Below, piece by piece: positions 1 to 8,343 of a DNA stretch of 35,591 nucleotides (positions within the stretch are counted from its first letter, which is position 1; each line of letters opens with the position of its first letter). The DNA is taken from assembly GCA_902812405.1 (NCBI GenBank), contig CADDZI010000024.1, positions 1-35,591 on the forward strand, written 5' to 3'. This DNA is from a bacterium (GTDB lineage Bacteria; Vulcanimicrobiota; Vulcanimicrobiia; Eremiobacterales; Eremiobacteraceae). Made by a program: the position numbers and the translations under genes. The notes beneath the pieces are model-generated. The model ran no database searches, was not told the origin of the DNA, and worked only from the letters and a program-made list of their open reading frames with translations.

Positions 1-289
1 TGCGTCCCCAGTACTTGCCACTGAAGACGTGGGTATGCACGATATCCGGATGGCAGCCACGTGTAATTTCGGCTAGACGGCGGAGTGCGCCAATATCCCA
101 TCGCCCGCGCCGACCGCAGTCGTAGACGGGGGTGTGTAATTCCTGGATCTCGGCGGGAGTTAGACCCGACGCATACAGACTCGCAGCTATCGTCTCCACG
201 CCACGGCTGCGCAAACGGGGCAAGAGGTATCGGATCACGGTCTCGGCACCTCCGCCTTTTAGGGTTTGGACGATATGGAGAACTCTCAC
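1..289 (-). CDS. Glycosyltransferase family 4, N-terminal fragment
   Basis: The minus strand reads from a GTG at 289 and stays open to the window edge, giving about 96 residues. The protein begins MRVLHIVQTLKGGGAE, the usual N-terminus of GT-B fold family 4 glycosyltransferases: a first beta strand followed by the glycine-rich loop near the acceptor site. It later contains the VHTHVFSGKYWGR stretch, matching the 'HxH' segment common in this family. The C-terminal nucleotide-sugar-binding half lies outside the window, so donor and acceptor are unknown. No good Shine-Dalgarno is seen before GTG, but the family N-terminus fits this start exactly. The gene is divergent from the GT4 gene at 487, which suggests a glycan cluster extending to the left. 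Confidence 0.82.
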   Translation of the reverse strand, partial: MRVLHIVQTLKGGGAETVIRYLLPRLRSRGVETIAASLYASGLTPAEIQELHTPVYDCGRRGRWDIGALRRLAEITRGCHPDIVHTHVFSGKYWGR

Positions 290-398
290 GCTCGCACAGC
301 TGGTGAAGGGTTCGTCAGTGCCAACTCCTGGTTCTTGGGTCCATTAGGCCATCCAAGGAGGATTTTCAGCCCGGTGCGGGTCGTGTCAACGTAGTGGC

Positions 399-427
399 TT
401 GCTGGATAAGCATCTGCTGTATTATAC
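399..427 (+). promoter_or_regulatory. Possible sigma70-type promoter for the GT4 gene
   Basis: TTGCTG (399-404) and TTATAC (422-427) are separated by 17 bases. An overlapping alternative -10, TATTAT at 420-425, has a shorter spacing. A start of transcription near 434 would fit translation from the GTG at 487 and would exclude the upstream ATG at 394. It is a weak match in AT-richer DNA between divergent genes and rests on pattern only. Confidence 0.35.
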
Positions 428-486
428 GTACATATGCCGCGGAACGTCACGAAGGCCAACTCTCGGTCAGAACGAAAGGGCACTTT

Positions 487-1842
487 GTGAAGATCGACAG
501 GCAAAGGCCCGACGTCGACGCGCCCCGGGAACGGCGCGTGCTCCTTGTCGCGTACTTCTTCCCCCCGCGGGAGGCCTCGGGGAGTTTACGAGCTGCGCAC
601 CTGGCCCGGTACTTGCCCCGCTACGGGTGGAACGTCACCGTCCTCACCGCCAAGTTTACGGATGGGCAATGCCCACCTGGCATAGATGTCGCGCAGACCG
701 ACTATACGGACGTTGTTGAGCGTTTCAAGAAAGCCCTCCGTGTCCCTACCGGTCGATCCGTCCATGAGCTCGCCGGCGTCCCGGCTCCGGTTTTTGGCAC
801 ACGCCCGACGTTCACTCAAGGTCTACTTATGTCGCTGCACTGGTGTATCGCCTTCCCGGACGCGTACATCGGGTGGACGAGCCATGCTTGCCATGCTATC
901 GAGCGGATTCTGACCAAGCGCCATTATGACGCTGTCATCACGACGTCATTCCCCTATACGGCACACACGATCGGGGCCAGAGTCCTGGCCAAGCGGCCCG
1001 AGGCATGGGTAGCTGACCTGCGTGACGCATGGGGCGACAACCACTATATTCGCCCGCATCTCTTTCGATGGCTCTCGAAGCATGCCGAACGATATGCCCT
1101 GCGACGCGCCGATGCCATTACAACGGTATCCGCACCCTTGGTGCGTGCCCTGCGAAAGAACCATCCAGGCAAAGACGTGTTCGAAATCCGCAACGGCTTT
1201 GACCCGGAAGAATGGGACGGCGTACCGTTTGTGCGGCCGGAGAAATTTACCATAACCTATGCCGGCTCTCTCCTCGACGGGCGACGAGATCCACGACCGC
1301 TCCTCGCTGCCGTTCAGGTTCTCTGTGCCAACGGCACTCTGCCGCGCTCCAACGTGTCGATCGACTTCTACGGGAGGCCGGAAGCGTGGTTACGCCAGGA
1401 GCTCGCTGATCGGAACCTGCAGGATATCGTGACCATTCATGGGGAGGTGCCGCGCAGGCTTGTCCTCGCGCGAGAGCGAGCGAGCAGCGTCAACCTGCTG
1501 CTGCTGTGGGACCACCCAGACGAAGCAGCCGTCTATACCGGTAAGCTGTTTGAATACCTCGGGGCTCGCCGCCCGATTCTCGCCGTCGGGGGACCGGAGA
1601 GTTCTGTGGTCCACGACCTGCTCACGAAGCTAGGTTGTTGGCATGTGCGCACGCAGCCGGACATCTGCCGGGCATTGCAAGTGCTCTACAGCGACTATGA
1701 GCAGGGGCGAGAGAGGGTTCTGAGCCCGGAACAGGTTGCCCCGTACTCCGCTCTCCACACGGCACAACAGATGGCCGAGGTGCTGAACGCGGTCACCGCC
1801 AAACGCCAACCCGGATCAAACCGACGGGTCTTGGCGTCTTAA
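487..1842 (+). CDS. Glycosyltransferase family 4 (GT-B fold)
   Basis: A 451-residue cytosolic GT-B glycosyltransferase, expected to transfer a sugar from a nucleotide-sugar to a glycan or lipid acceptor. Residues 18-54 carry the N-terminal strand and acceptor loop (VLLVAYFFPPREASGS, then RYLPRYGWNVTVLT), typical of GT4 proteins of exopolysaccharide clusters. The middle has ADLRDAW and IRNGFDPEEW. The C-terminal donor domain has ITYAGSLLDGRRDP and KLFEYLGARRPILAVG, the region where GT4 enzymes hold the nucleotide-sugar. I chose GTG at 487 because AAAGGG ends six bases upstream. The frame is open back to an ATG at 394, but that extension is cysteine-rich, unlike the family, and overlaps a possible promoter. 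It is divergent from the partial GT4 gene and convergent with the ABC permease. Sugar specificity cannot be read. Confidence 0.85.
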   Translation: MKIDRQRPDVDAPRERRVLLVAYFFPPREASGSLRAAHLARYLPRYGWNVTVLTAKFTDGQCPPGIDVAQTDYTDVVERFKKALRVPTGRSVHELAGVPAPVFGTRPTFTQGLLMSLHWCIAFPDAYIGWTSHACHAIERILTKRHYDAVITTSFPYTAHTIGARVLAKRPEAWVADLRDAWGDNHYIRPHLFRWLSKHAERYALRRADAITTVSAPLVRALRKNHPGKDVFEIRNGFDPEEWDGVPFVRPEKFTITYAGSLLDGRRDPRPLLAAVQVLCANGTLPRSNVSIDFYGRPEAWLRQELADRNLQDIVTIHGEVPRRLVLARERASSVNLLLLWDHPDEAAVYTGKLFEYLGARRPILAVGGPESSVVHDLLTKLGCWHVRTQPDICRALQVLYSDYEQGRERVLSPEQVAPYSALHTAQQMAEVLNAVTAKRQPGSNRRVLAS

Positions 1843-1902
1843 CAGCCGACAACATTCCTCGAGAGTTCGGGCGAGCCCGGCCCAGGACGGCACCGGCTAG
1901 GG

Positions 1903-2751
1903 TTAGTACTGCCCCAACGTACCGTCAACCTGAGCTCGTTTCACCGCTCGGGCGAAAGTCCACAAGGAGATCGGCAACAAAATGGCCGCTGCAGCGCAGA
2001 GCCATAAAGCCTCCGGGGTGAGCTCGCGCAAGCCTGCGCCGTGCATCGCCCCTCGAATGCCCTGTAGAGCGTGAGTAATGGGCAGAAGCCACGACACATA
2101 TTGTAAAGCGAGCGGGAGGGTGCTAACCGGAAAGAAGATTCCGCCCAGCAACTGCGTCAGACCCCCCATGACAAAACTCGCACCCCCCGACTGCTTGAAA
2201 GTCATGATGCTGGCTGCGCTCATGACCCCCAGTGGCGACATGCAGGCAATCGTCAGTGCGATGAAGACTCCGACGCTCAGAATGTTGACATGCGCGAAGC
2301 GAACGCCCAGCACCATCCCGAGGATCAAGAAGAACGCCACCTGAGCAGCGGTCAGGGTGAAAGCCCACAGGCCGCGAGATAGGATGATCAGGGCCAAGCT
2401 GGTCGGCGTCGCAATGATCGATTCGAGGGTGCCCGCTAGCTGGTCGTCGCGAATGGCATTCTGAAAGCACTGAATTGCCGTCGCCTGGAATCTGGCGAAT
2501 GCCAAATTCACGACAACAAAATCGAAGTAATTGGATATTTGCCCCCCAAAACCATATTTCGGCGACGCCGGGATAAGCTTGCCGATGAAGTAAAAACTAA
2601 GGACCTGAATGGCGATACTGGCCCACGTGAACCAGAAAGCGACATCGTACGAGAGGGCCACCTCCGCGTCGCGGACGAACATCGCCATCGCCTTGCGCAA
2701 AGCGGCGCGCGTGCCTCGCAAGGCGGGCAGAGCACTAGCGAGGGCCGCCAT
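1903..2751 (-). CDS. ABC-2 type transporter permease
   Basis: A 282-residue integral membrane protein with about six hydrophobic segments: roughly residues 35-60, 75-95, 115-150, 158-185, 195-225 and 250-270. It follows the ABC-2 layout, including the amphipathic LAGTLESIIATPTS stretch before the third segment, which in this family contacts the ATPase (coupling helix). It starts 17 bases inside the end of the ATPase gene at 2735, so the two are translationally coupled and should form one exporter in the inner membrane. The lack of a Wzm-type sequence and the DrrA-like ATPase partner leave the cargo open: a lipid-linked glycan, glycolipid or small molecule. The glycan genes around it make a surface-glycan substrate plausible, which is inference. 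Confidence 0.85.
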   Translation of the reverse strand: MAALASALPALRGTRAALRKAMAMFVRDAEVALSYDVAFWFTWASIAIQVLSFYFIGKLIPASPKYGFGGQISNYFDFVVVNLAFARFQATAIQCFQNAIRDDQLAGTLESIIATPTSLALIILSRGLWAFTLTAAQVAFFLILGMVLGVRFAHVNILSVGVFIALTIACMSPLGVMSAASIMTFKQSGGASFVMGGLTQLLGGIFFPVSTLPLALQYVSWLLPITHALQGIRGAMHGAGLRELTPEALWLCAAAAILLPISLWTFARAVKRAQVDGTLGQY

Positions 2752-3811
2752 ACTGGGTCACCTCCAAAAAGACATCCAGTGGTTGCGGTTCTTCAGAGCG
2801 CAGGCTGAGGATACAACCCCCGTACGAGACGAGGACGCGCAGCAGTGTGTCAACGGATGCCTCATCTCGGTGGAACTCGATGACCAGCTTGTGTCCCTCC
2901 GGCACGGGGTGTGCGGTGACGCGAAGAACGCCGGGAATCGAACGCAAGCTCGCCGGCAGCTCGGGTGGCAGATGTGACAGGACGACATGATAGCGCGTGG
3001 ACAGCGTGAATTGGGCGTCCAATGTTTGCGGCGACCCCTGCGCGACAATGCGCCCGTCGTGCACCACGGCTACCCGATCGCACAGCGACCAGGCTTCCTC
3101 CAGAATGTTCGTGGCTAAAATGGCCGTCTTTCCTTGCCGGTTCACGAATTCGTCGCGAATGAGCGTCCGGATCTCACGCGCGTGGAGCGGATCGACGGCG
3201 CGGGTAGGCTCGTCGAAAAAGACGATATCTGGGTCGCCGATAATCGCTCGCGCCAGCGAGAGTCTCTGCTTCATGCCCGAGGAGAACGTATCGAAGCGCC
3301 GGTCCAAAGCGTCGGTAAGATCGACCAGGCGGGCAACCTCGACGATGCGCTGCTCCAGGAATCGACCGTAGAGGCCCATGAGGGACCCGAAGAAGCGTAA
3401 GTTGGCCCGCGCGGTCAGGCGAAAATAGAAGCTACGCTCCTCACTCGTACACAGTCCGATTTTGCGTTTCACAGCTCCCGGGTTGCGCCGGGCATCGATG
3501 CCGGCGACCACAATCTGCCCTGCGTCGGGTATACACAGTGTGGCCAGCATCTTCAGGAGAGTCGTTTTGCCGGCCCCATTGGGTCCCAGAAGCCCAAACA
3601 GTTCTCCCCGCTGGACCTGAAGGGAGATGTCACGCAACACCGTGCGCCGTGGGACACGACCCCGGTAGCGCACAAATGCCCCCGCACTGAGCGTCACCGG
3701 GAACGATTTCGTCACCTTGTCGACGAAAATCGCAATGTCGGGCGGGCCGTGCCGGAGGGGTGGCGAGGCGGCGGTCGGGACGGTTGCGAGCGGCATGTCG
3801 GAGGAAGACAT
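2735..3811 (-). CDS. ABC transporter ATP-binding protein (DrrA-like)
   Basis: A 358-residue ATPase for the permease that follows. Walker A is GPNGAGKT (residues 76-83), the signature is SSGMK (177-181) followed by QRLSLARAI, and Walker B ends in DIVFFDEPT with D200 and E201. The last ~90 residues form the C-terminal domain common in DrrA-type exporter ATPases, not the carbohydrate-binding domain of Wzt. Two switch positions look altered. The Q-loop region reads CTSEERSFYFRLT with no glutamine, and the H-loop reads ATNILEEA with asparagine where the switch histidine (TH-x-EEA) is expected. The ATG at 3811 is 38 bases below metF, so metF, ATPase and permease are probably co-transcribed. A second in-frame ATG is at residue 6. 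Confidence 0.9.
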   Translation of the reverse strand: MSSSDMPLATVPTAASPPLRHGPPDIAIFVDKVTKSFPVTLSAGAFVRYRGRVPRRTVLRDISLQVQRGELFGLLGPNGAGKTTLLKMLATLCIPDAGQIVVAGIDARRNPGAVKRKIGLCTSEERSFYFRLTARANLRFFGSLMGLYGRFLEQRIVEVARLVDLTDALDRRFDTFSSGMKQRLSLARAIIGDPDIVFFDEPTRAVDPLHAREIRTLIRDEFVNRQGKTAILATNILEEAWSLCDRVAVVHDGRIVAQGSPQTLDAQFTLSTRYHVVLSHLPPELPASLRSIPGVLRVTAHPVPEGHKLVIEFHRDEASVDTLLRVLVSYGGCILSLRSEEPQPLDVFLEVTQYGGPR

Positions 3812-3849
3812 GCTTTATGCGGCCCCCGTGCGGGGCCTTGGGAAGAAAG

Positions 3850-4758
3850 TCATGGCAGGCTCGTACCTACGCCGCGGGGTACGCGTATCCGCTCGGCGAC
3901 CAGCAGCGCCGACACCACCGCACGGGCAGCGGGTGACCTATTAAGCGTATAGAAGTGAATTGCCGACACCCCGGCAGCCAGCAGGTCGGCGCATTGGAGA
4001 GTTGCATACGCGACACCCAGATCGAGGACGGCTTCGGGTTGGTCGCGCCGGTCCTCGAGCTCCCGTACTAGTGACGCCGGGATCGTGGCACCGCACATGG
4101 TGGTGAAGCGTTTCACCTGGTCGACGCTTGTGATGGGCATAATACCCGGAATAATGGGGACGCCGATACCGACATCTCGGACCCGCCTGAGGAAGTCGTA
4201 GAAGCGCGCATTGTCAAAGAAGAGCTGGCTGATGAGAAAACTCGCCCCAGCCTCCACCTTCGCCGCGAGCGCGCTGATATCACTTGCAAGATCCGGCGAT
4301 TCCAGGTGTTTTTCCGGGTAGCATGCGGCTCCTACGCAAAAGTCAAATTCCGATGTCACAAAGCGAATCAAGTCCGAGGCATGCCGAAACTCGCCCAGCT
4401 CGAGGGCCTCTGCGCTTGGACCAGATGGCTGATCGCCGCGCAAAGCCAGAATGTTTTCGATGCCTGCCTTTTTGAGTTCCGTGAGAATGGCATACAGGTC
4501 ACGACGAGTCGCCCCGATACAGGTCAGGTGGGCCATAACCTCGAGACCTAGCTCGTGGTGCATGGCCTTAACCACGTCCAGGGTCCGTGCCCGCGTGCTG
4601 CCGCCGGCGCCGTACGTTACAGAGACAAAGGCCGGTGCGAGAGATCGCAATTGTGCGGCGGCCATCATGAGCGCCGCAACTCCTCCCTCGGTCTTGGGCG
4701 GGAAGAATTCAAATGAAAAGCACGGCCGGTCTCGGGCGAGAATGTCGGGGATTCTCAT
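3850..4758 (-). CDS. metF: 5,10-Methylenetetrahydrofolate reductase
   Basis: A 302-residue FAD-dependent enzyme reducing 5,10-methylene-THF to 5-methyl-THF, the methyl donor for methionine synthesis. Family motifs are clear: FEFFPPKT at 16-23 with the catalytic glutamate E17, SVTYGAGGSTR at 46-56, HLTC near 77-80, and ALRGDQPSG at 105-113, whose aspartate contacts the flavin/folate. LISQLFFD and GIMPITS follow in the barrel's later strands. The frame is open upstream to 4815, but that extension is Arg/Cys-rich; MRIPDIL at 4758 matches family N-termini, so I use it. It lies just upstream of the ABC exporter genes on the same strand. The window also has the glycine cleavage system, another one-carbon source, though 26 kb away. 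Confidence 0.93.
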   Translation of the reverse strand: MRIPDILARDRPCFSFEFFPPKTEGGVAALMMAAAQLRSLAPAFVSVTYGAGGSTRARTLDVVKAMHHELGLEVMAHLTCIGATRRDLYAILTELKKAGIENILALRGDQPSGPSAEALELGEFRHASDLIRFVTSEFDFCVGAACYPEKHLESPDLASDISALAAKVEAGASFLISQLFFDNARFYDFLRRVRDVGIGVPIIPGIMPITSVDQVKRFTTMCGATIPASLVRELEDRRDQPEAVLDLGVAYATLQCADLLAAGVSAIHFYTLNRSPAARAVVSALLVAERIRVPRGVGTSLP

Positions 4759-4902
4759 ACGACAGCTACGCCAGGTTCTGCGCTGCCTTTGTCGACCACA
4801 GCACACACGGCACACGGTTTCGGTTTGGCAGCGGAGCGCTCCTCGAATTCATGATGATCGCTCCTCCGCGTCTACGTCGGTGCAACGACGTGAAGGATTC
4901 TC

Positions 4903-6747
4903 GTGAAGACGGCCGTCGTCGTCGGATTCGACTACCACGTCCGGGCTTTATGTCAACGGATGAACCGGCATGCCGGGGGTTGGCGTTTTCTCGCCTACCC
5001 CACCAGCCGAGCAGGCTTGGTGCGTGCCCTCGCTCGTTTGGCCTGGGCCGATGTTATCATCCGAGTCGGCGGTCCGCTGCCACACAGCAGCCTCATGGCC
5101 CTGGCGCGTCTGCGAGGCATCCCCGTTGTCGTCATCTGGGCCGGCACCGACGTGTTGACCCTTTTGCGTAATCCGTCCCTCTTGAAAGAATCGCAAAAGT
5201 GTGAGGTCGTCCACCTTGCCGTGGCACCCTGGCTGGTCGACGAATTGAGTGCCGCGGGAATCCGGGCCCAGTACCTGCCGATCATAGGTGTCGAAGACAC
5301 AGCTGCCCCACCAAAGAGCCCGTGCCAGCCGTACATCCTGACCTATCTTCCCGAACCGCGCCGCGAGTTTTACGGCCGCGATTTTGTGTATGAGGTCGCG
5401 CGCGGGCTCCCCGAGATGCGATTTCTTGCCGTTGGGGCGGGCGAACAGGATGCGGGGGCGCCTCCGAACGTCCGGTACCTCGGGTGGCGGGGTAGTCTCA
5501 ACGACCTGTACGATCAATCGTTTGCCATCCTTCGTGTTCCGGAGCATGACGGCATGTCGCTGGTCGTCCTGGAAGCCTTAGCCCGGGGTAAATTCGTGAT
5601 CTGGAAGTATCCGTTACCGGGCGTTAACAGGGTCTCCAGCCCTGAGGAAGCACGTGCCTGTTTGCGTGCATTGTGGGACAAACAACAGCGCGAGCCGGAA
5701 CGCCACAATATCGAGGGCATGACATTCATTCAAAAGCATTACGAGGCAGGCCGCGTTGCGCGTGGCTTGGGAGAGTTCCTCGATGCCACACTTCAGGAGT
5801 ATGCATCGCGCCGCCAGAAACGAGCCGTTGCCATCGTCGGCCACGACCTCTTCTGCGCGGAAGTCGCTCGCCTTACGAACGACTCGCCGATGCCGTGGCA
5901 AGCAAACGTATTGCACTTTGAGACAAAGATTGAGCACCTGTCGTCTCTGCTCCAGCTTGTGCGTGCCGACGTCCTGTACTCGATCGGCCAGCCCATGTTG
6001 GGCAAAACCGTCAGCGCAGTAACACGACTGCTCGGCAAGCCGCGGGTCGTGCATTGGGTGGGGTCGGATATTCGGTTATTAGAGTCACGGCCGCAATTGC
6101 GTGGTGATCTCAACGGTGCTCGCATGGCCCATATCGCCGAGATCGAATGGGAAGTGGAAGAATTGCGTTCGCTAGGCATTGAGGCCGCAATCGCGCCGCT
6201 GCCGCCCCGTCTGTCAAACGGCCCTGTTCTGCCCGCCCTGCCAGAGATCTTCACAATTCTCGCCTACCTACCGCCACAGCGTACTGCGTTCTACGGGGGG
6301 CGCGAGGTCGAGCTGCTGATCCGTGATTTCTTAGGCAAACCGGTGAGGTTCATCATCGTTGGCGGCGGTATGGTGGAAGCGCCTCCAGGGGCGTCGGTCG
6401 AGAATCTCGGGTGGACGCACACCTTAGGGGAGGTGTATGCGCGGTCGACGGTGCTGGTACGATTTACAGGCAACGACGGCTTGGCGCTCATGGTTTTGGA
6501 GGCTCTCGCGGCGGGTCGTCAGGTAGTATGGACAAAGCGTTTTCCTTTCGTCCATACCGTTGCGAGCTACAGCGATGTCAGACGAACACTCGCGGAGTTG
6601 TTTGAACAACACACGGCCGGCCTTTTGACTCTCCAGTGGGAAGCCTCGCAGTATGTCCGCAACGGCTATGCCCCAACCAGGTGCATTGAAGGGTTGGCAC
6701 GGCATTGGGATTCGGTCATCGCGGGGGAGAAGAGTGGTGATGCCTGA
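4903..6747 (+). CDS. Tandem-duplicated GT4-like glycosyltransferase (two fused halves)
   Basis: A 614-residue protein made of two homologous halves, about residues 1-300 and 307-614. Each half starts with a similar strand (MKTAVVVGFD and KRAVAIVGHD). Each then has a W-x-G-[TS]-D element (IWAGTDVLTLL and HWVGSDIRLLE), and a donor-domain run: YLPEPRREFYG / YLPPQRTAFYG, RYLGWRGSLNDLY / ENLGWTHTLGEVY, and D-G-[ML]-[SA]-L-x-VLEALA. The last block is the nucleotide-sugar-binding region of GT4 enzymes, with the glutamate of VLEALA in both halves. Neither half is a full-length GT4 (about 370 residues); each looks like a compact version. No signal peptide or membrane span is seen, so it is probably cytosolic. 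It is divergent from metF and convergent with the small unknown gene at 6804. The fusion could make a two-step transferase or a pseudo-dimer with one active half. Confidence 0.75.
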   Translation: MKTAVVVGFDYHVRALCQRMNRHAGGWRFLAYPTSRAGLVRALARLAWADVIIRVGGPLPHSSLMALARLRGIPVVVIWAGTDVLTLLRNPSLLKESQKCEVVHLAVAPWLVDELSAAGIRAQYLPIIGVEDTAAPPKSPCQPYILTYLPEPRREFYGRDFVYEVARGLPEMRFLAVGAGEQDAGAPPNVRYLGWRGSLNDLYDQSFAILRVPEHDGMSLVVLEALARGKFVIWKYPLPGVNRVSSPEEARACLRALWDKQQREPERHNIEGMTFIQKHYEAGRVARGLGEFLDATLQEYASRRQKRAVAIVGHDLFCAEVARLTNDSPMPWQANVLHFETKIEHLSSLLQLVRADVLYSIGQPMLGKTVSAVTRLLGKPRVVHWVGSDIRLLESRPQLRGDLNGARMAHIAEIEWEVEELRSLGIEAAIAPLPPRLSNGPVLPALPEIFTILAYLPPQRTAFYGGREVELLIRDFLGKPVRFIIVGGGMVEAPPGASVENLGWTHTLGEVYARSTVLVRFTGNDGLALMVLEALAAGRQVVWTKRFPFVHTVASYSDVRRTLAELFEQHTAGLLTLQWEASQYVRNGYAPTRCIEGLARHWDSVIAGEKSGDA

Positions 6748-6803
6748 CCCGGCGAATCGCGGCGGCCCGAACCTAGTGGGTACTCCGTACACTGTGTCGG
6801 CAG

Positions 6804-7256
6804 TCAGGTTCGCCGGTGTTGCAAAAGCTTATGGGTGTCATCTTGCAGGGCATTCTCTATGCCGGCAGCGAGATCGCACACCGTGGTCTGCAGACGGTCC
6901 AGCCTATCGAGGAGGAACGCTAAAAGCGGCATGTCCGCCAGGTATTCCTCGGCCCACGCCGCCATCTCCGGGGGTTGTTCGCGCAAGAGTTGATAGAGGC
7001 GATCGATGTGGTTGGCCACGTCCGCGTCGACACACCGACGCCACTCTGCGCGGCGATACATCCTATCGCACGGTGCCTCCATCTCGAGATCCGGCGGCCA
7101 CGACCAGTCCCAGTCGGGGAGAAGAACGGCAGGTTCGTCGGCGGTGTAGTACTGCAAGGCCCAGCGCAGACGTTCGCAGTTGCGGGCGTACGCAGCGATA
7201 TTGGAACGCACCTCGCGCCAGAGCTGGCGTCGTGCCCGGCGAGCCTCACCGCTCAT
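6804..7256 (-). CDS. Conserved unknown protein, copy A, divergent from a sulfotransferase
   Basis: A 150-residue soluble, helix-rich protein that I do not recognise. It is homologous along its whole length to the protein at 10682-11137. Shared features, in order: [RD]E[VI]R[SK]N near residues 14-19, a W-x-x-QY element near 32-36, the aromatic motif WDWxWP at 49-54, a W near 72, [DE]RLY-x-LL near 85-91, PL[LA]-x-FL near 110-114, and [CN]-x-L-x-x-GI near 127-134. It starts at 7256; a GGA sits 10 bases upstream. It is divergent from a sulfotransferase gene, with 58 bases between the start codons, and the same arrangement recurs in the second copy. No signal peptide or membrane segment is seen. 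A partner or regulator of the sulfotransferase is a reasonable inference from the duplicated pairing only. Confidence 0.7.
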   Translation of the reverse strand: MSGEARRARRQLWREVRSNIAAYARNCERLRWALQYYTADEPAVLLPDWDWSWPPDLEMEAPCDRMYRRAEWRRCVDADVANHIDRLYQLLREQPPEMAAWAEEYLADMPLLAFLLDRLDRLQTTVCDLAAGIENALQDDTHKLLQHRRT

Positions 7257-7314
7257 GGATCAGTGTTCCTTTACAGGCCACCTCCTCGTTCCGAGACATC
7301 GGAGGACTACCGTT

Positions 7315-8343
7315 GTGTGGTCGGTGACCGCCCGCCTGCGCCGGCACTGCCCGGACGCCGTGAAGGTGTGGCTGCGCAACCAAGTGCTCGATTGCGGCGG
7401 CTACCAGCGTTCGGTCTTTCTGTCGGGGACCGGGCGCGGCGGTACGACGTGGATTTCCGAGCTGCTCAATTACGACAACCGTTATCGAGATATCTTTGAG
7501 CCCTTCAACGCGCACTTTGTGCGTTCATCCCGCCTATTCGTCTATTCGCTCTACCTGCGACCCGATGGCGAGTATCCCGAGTACCGCCGGCAAGCGCGGG
7601 CTATCCTGGAGGGGCGCATCGGCAACGGGTGGACAAATCGAGCGAACCGGCGCTTCGTGGCCTTTCGGCGTTTGATCAAAGAGGTACGGGCCAATCTCTG
7701 GGTCAAGTGGTTACAAGTCCAGTTTCCCCGTCTGAAGATCATCCTGCTCCTGCGCCACCCGTGTGCCGTGGCAGATTCCCGGCTGCGCCTGGAGTGGCCG
7801 ACGCGGTTGTCGATGTTCTTGGTGCAACGCGAGCTCATGACCGACTACCTGGCACCCTACCGCGACGCTATGCTGCGCCTGTCGACGGATTTTGAGAAGC
7901 ACATCATGGCTTGCTGCATCCATTACTATGTTCCGTTGCAGCAATTTAAAAACGGAGAGGTCTACTGTGCATTCTATGAAGATTTCCTGACCGCTCCGGA
8001 GCGCGAAATCGCAAGCCTCTTCTCATTTCTGGGAGAACGTTACGACGACCGTATCTTCTCCTTGTTGGACCGGCCATCCGGGACAACAAGCCAGGAGAGT
8101 GAGGCGCGAGCCCACCACGGTGCGGCTCTCGCCGGTTCCTGGCAAAAGCGAATCTCTCCGGATATGCGCAAGCGGGCCGTGGAGATCATGAGTTGGTTTG
8201 GGTTGGACACCATCTACAACGAGGATCCCCTGCCGTCGCCGGCCGCAATCGCTCATCTGGCAAACTCGCGAGATCCACGATACGGTCCTCACACCCGCCA
8301 CGTGGATGCCGGCAGAGATACGTTGAGTTTGAGATCCGAGTAG
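7315..8343 (+). CDS. Sulfotransferase, copy A (PAPS-dependent)
   Basis: A 342-residue P-loop sulfotransferase expected to move a sulfuryl group from PAPS to a hydroxyl on a glycan or lipid. The 5'-phosphosulfate-binding loop is GTGRGGTTW (38-46), and the 3'-phosphate-binding element is LLRHPCAVADSRL near 145-157 with the arginine and serine that contact PAP. The C-terminal QKRIS segment is also shared with copy B. The frame is open back to 7180, including an ATG at 7255 that overlaps the neighbour's start codon. I chose GTG at 7315 because GGAGG lies nine bases upstream (7301-7305) and the N-terminus then matches copy B in length. Its last 55 bases overlap the end of the convergent LolA-like gene. 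No membrane span is seen. The substrate is probably the local surface glycan. Confidence 0.85.
   Translation: MWSVTARLRRHCPDAVKVWLRNQVLDCGGYQRSVFLSGTGRGGTTWISELLNYDNRYRDIFEPFNAHFVRSSRLFVYSLYLRPDGEYPEYRRQARAILEGRIGNGWTNRANRRFVAFRRLIKEVRANLWVKWLQVQFPRLKIILLLRHPCAVADSRLRLEWPTRLSMFLVQRELMTDYLAPYRDAMLRLSTDFEKHIMACCIHYYVPLQQFKNGEVYCAFYEDFLTAPEREIASLFSFLGERYDDRIFSLLDRPSGTTSQESEARAHHGAALAGSWQKRISPDMRKRAVEIMSWFGLDTIYNEDPLPSPAAIAHLANSRDPRYGPHTRHVDAGRDTLSLRSE

Noticed and set aside
394-486. Upstream extension of the GT4 gene to ATG 394
   Set aside because: Cys-rich stretch unlike the family, overlaps a promoter-like element, and GTG 487 has AAAGGG at a good distance.
7180-7314. Longer sulfotransferase A from 7180 or ATG 7255
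   Set aside because: ATG 7255 overlaps the divergent gene's start codon; GTG 7315 has a perfect GGAGG and gives the same N-terminal length as copy B.
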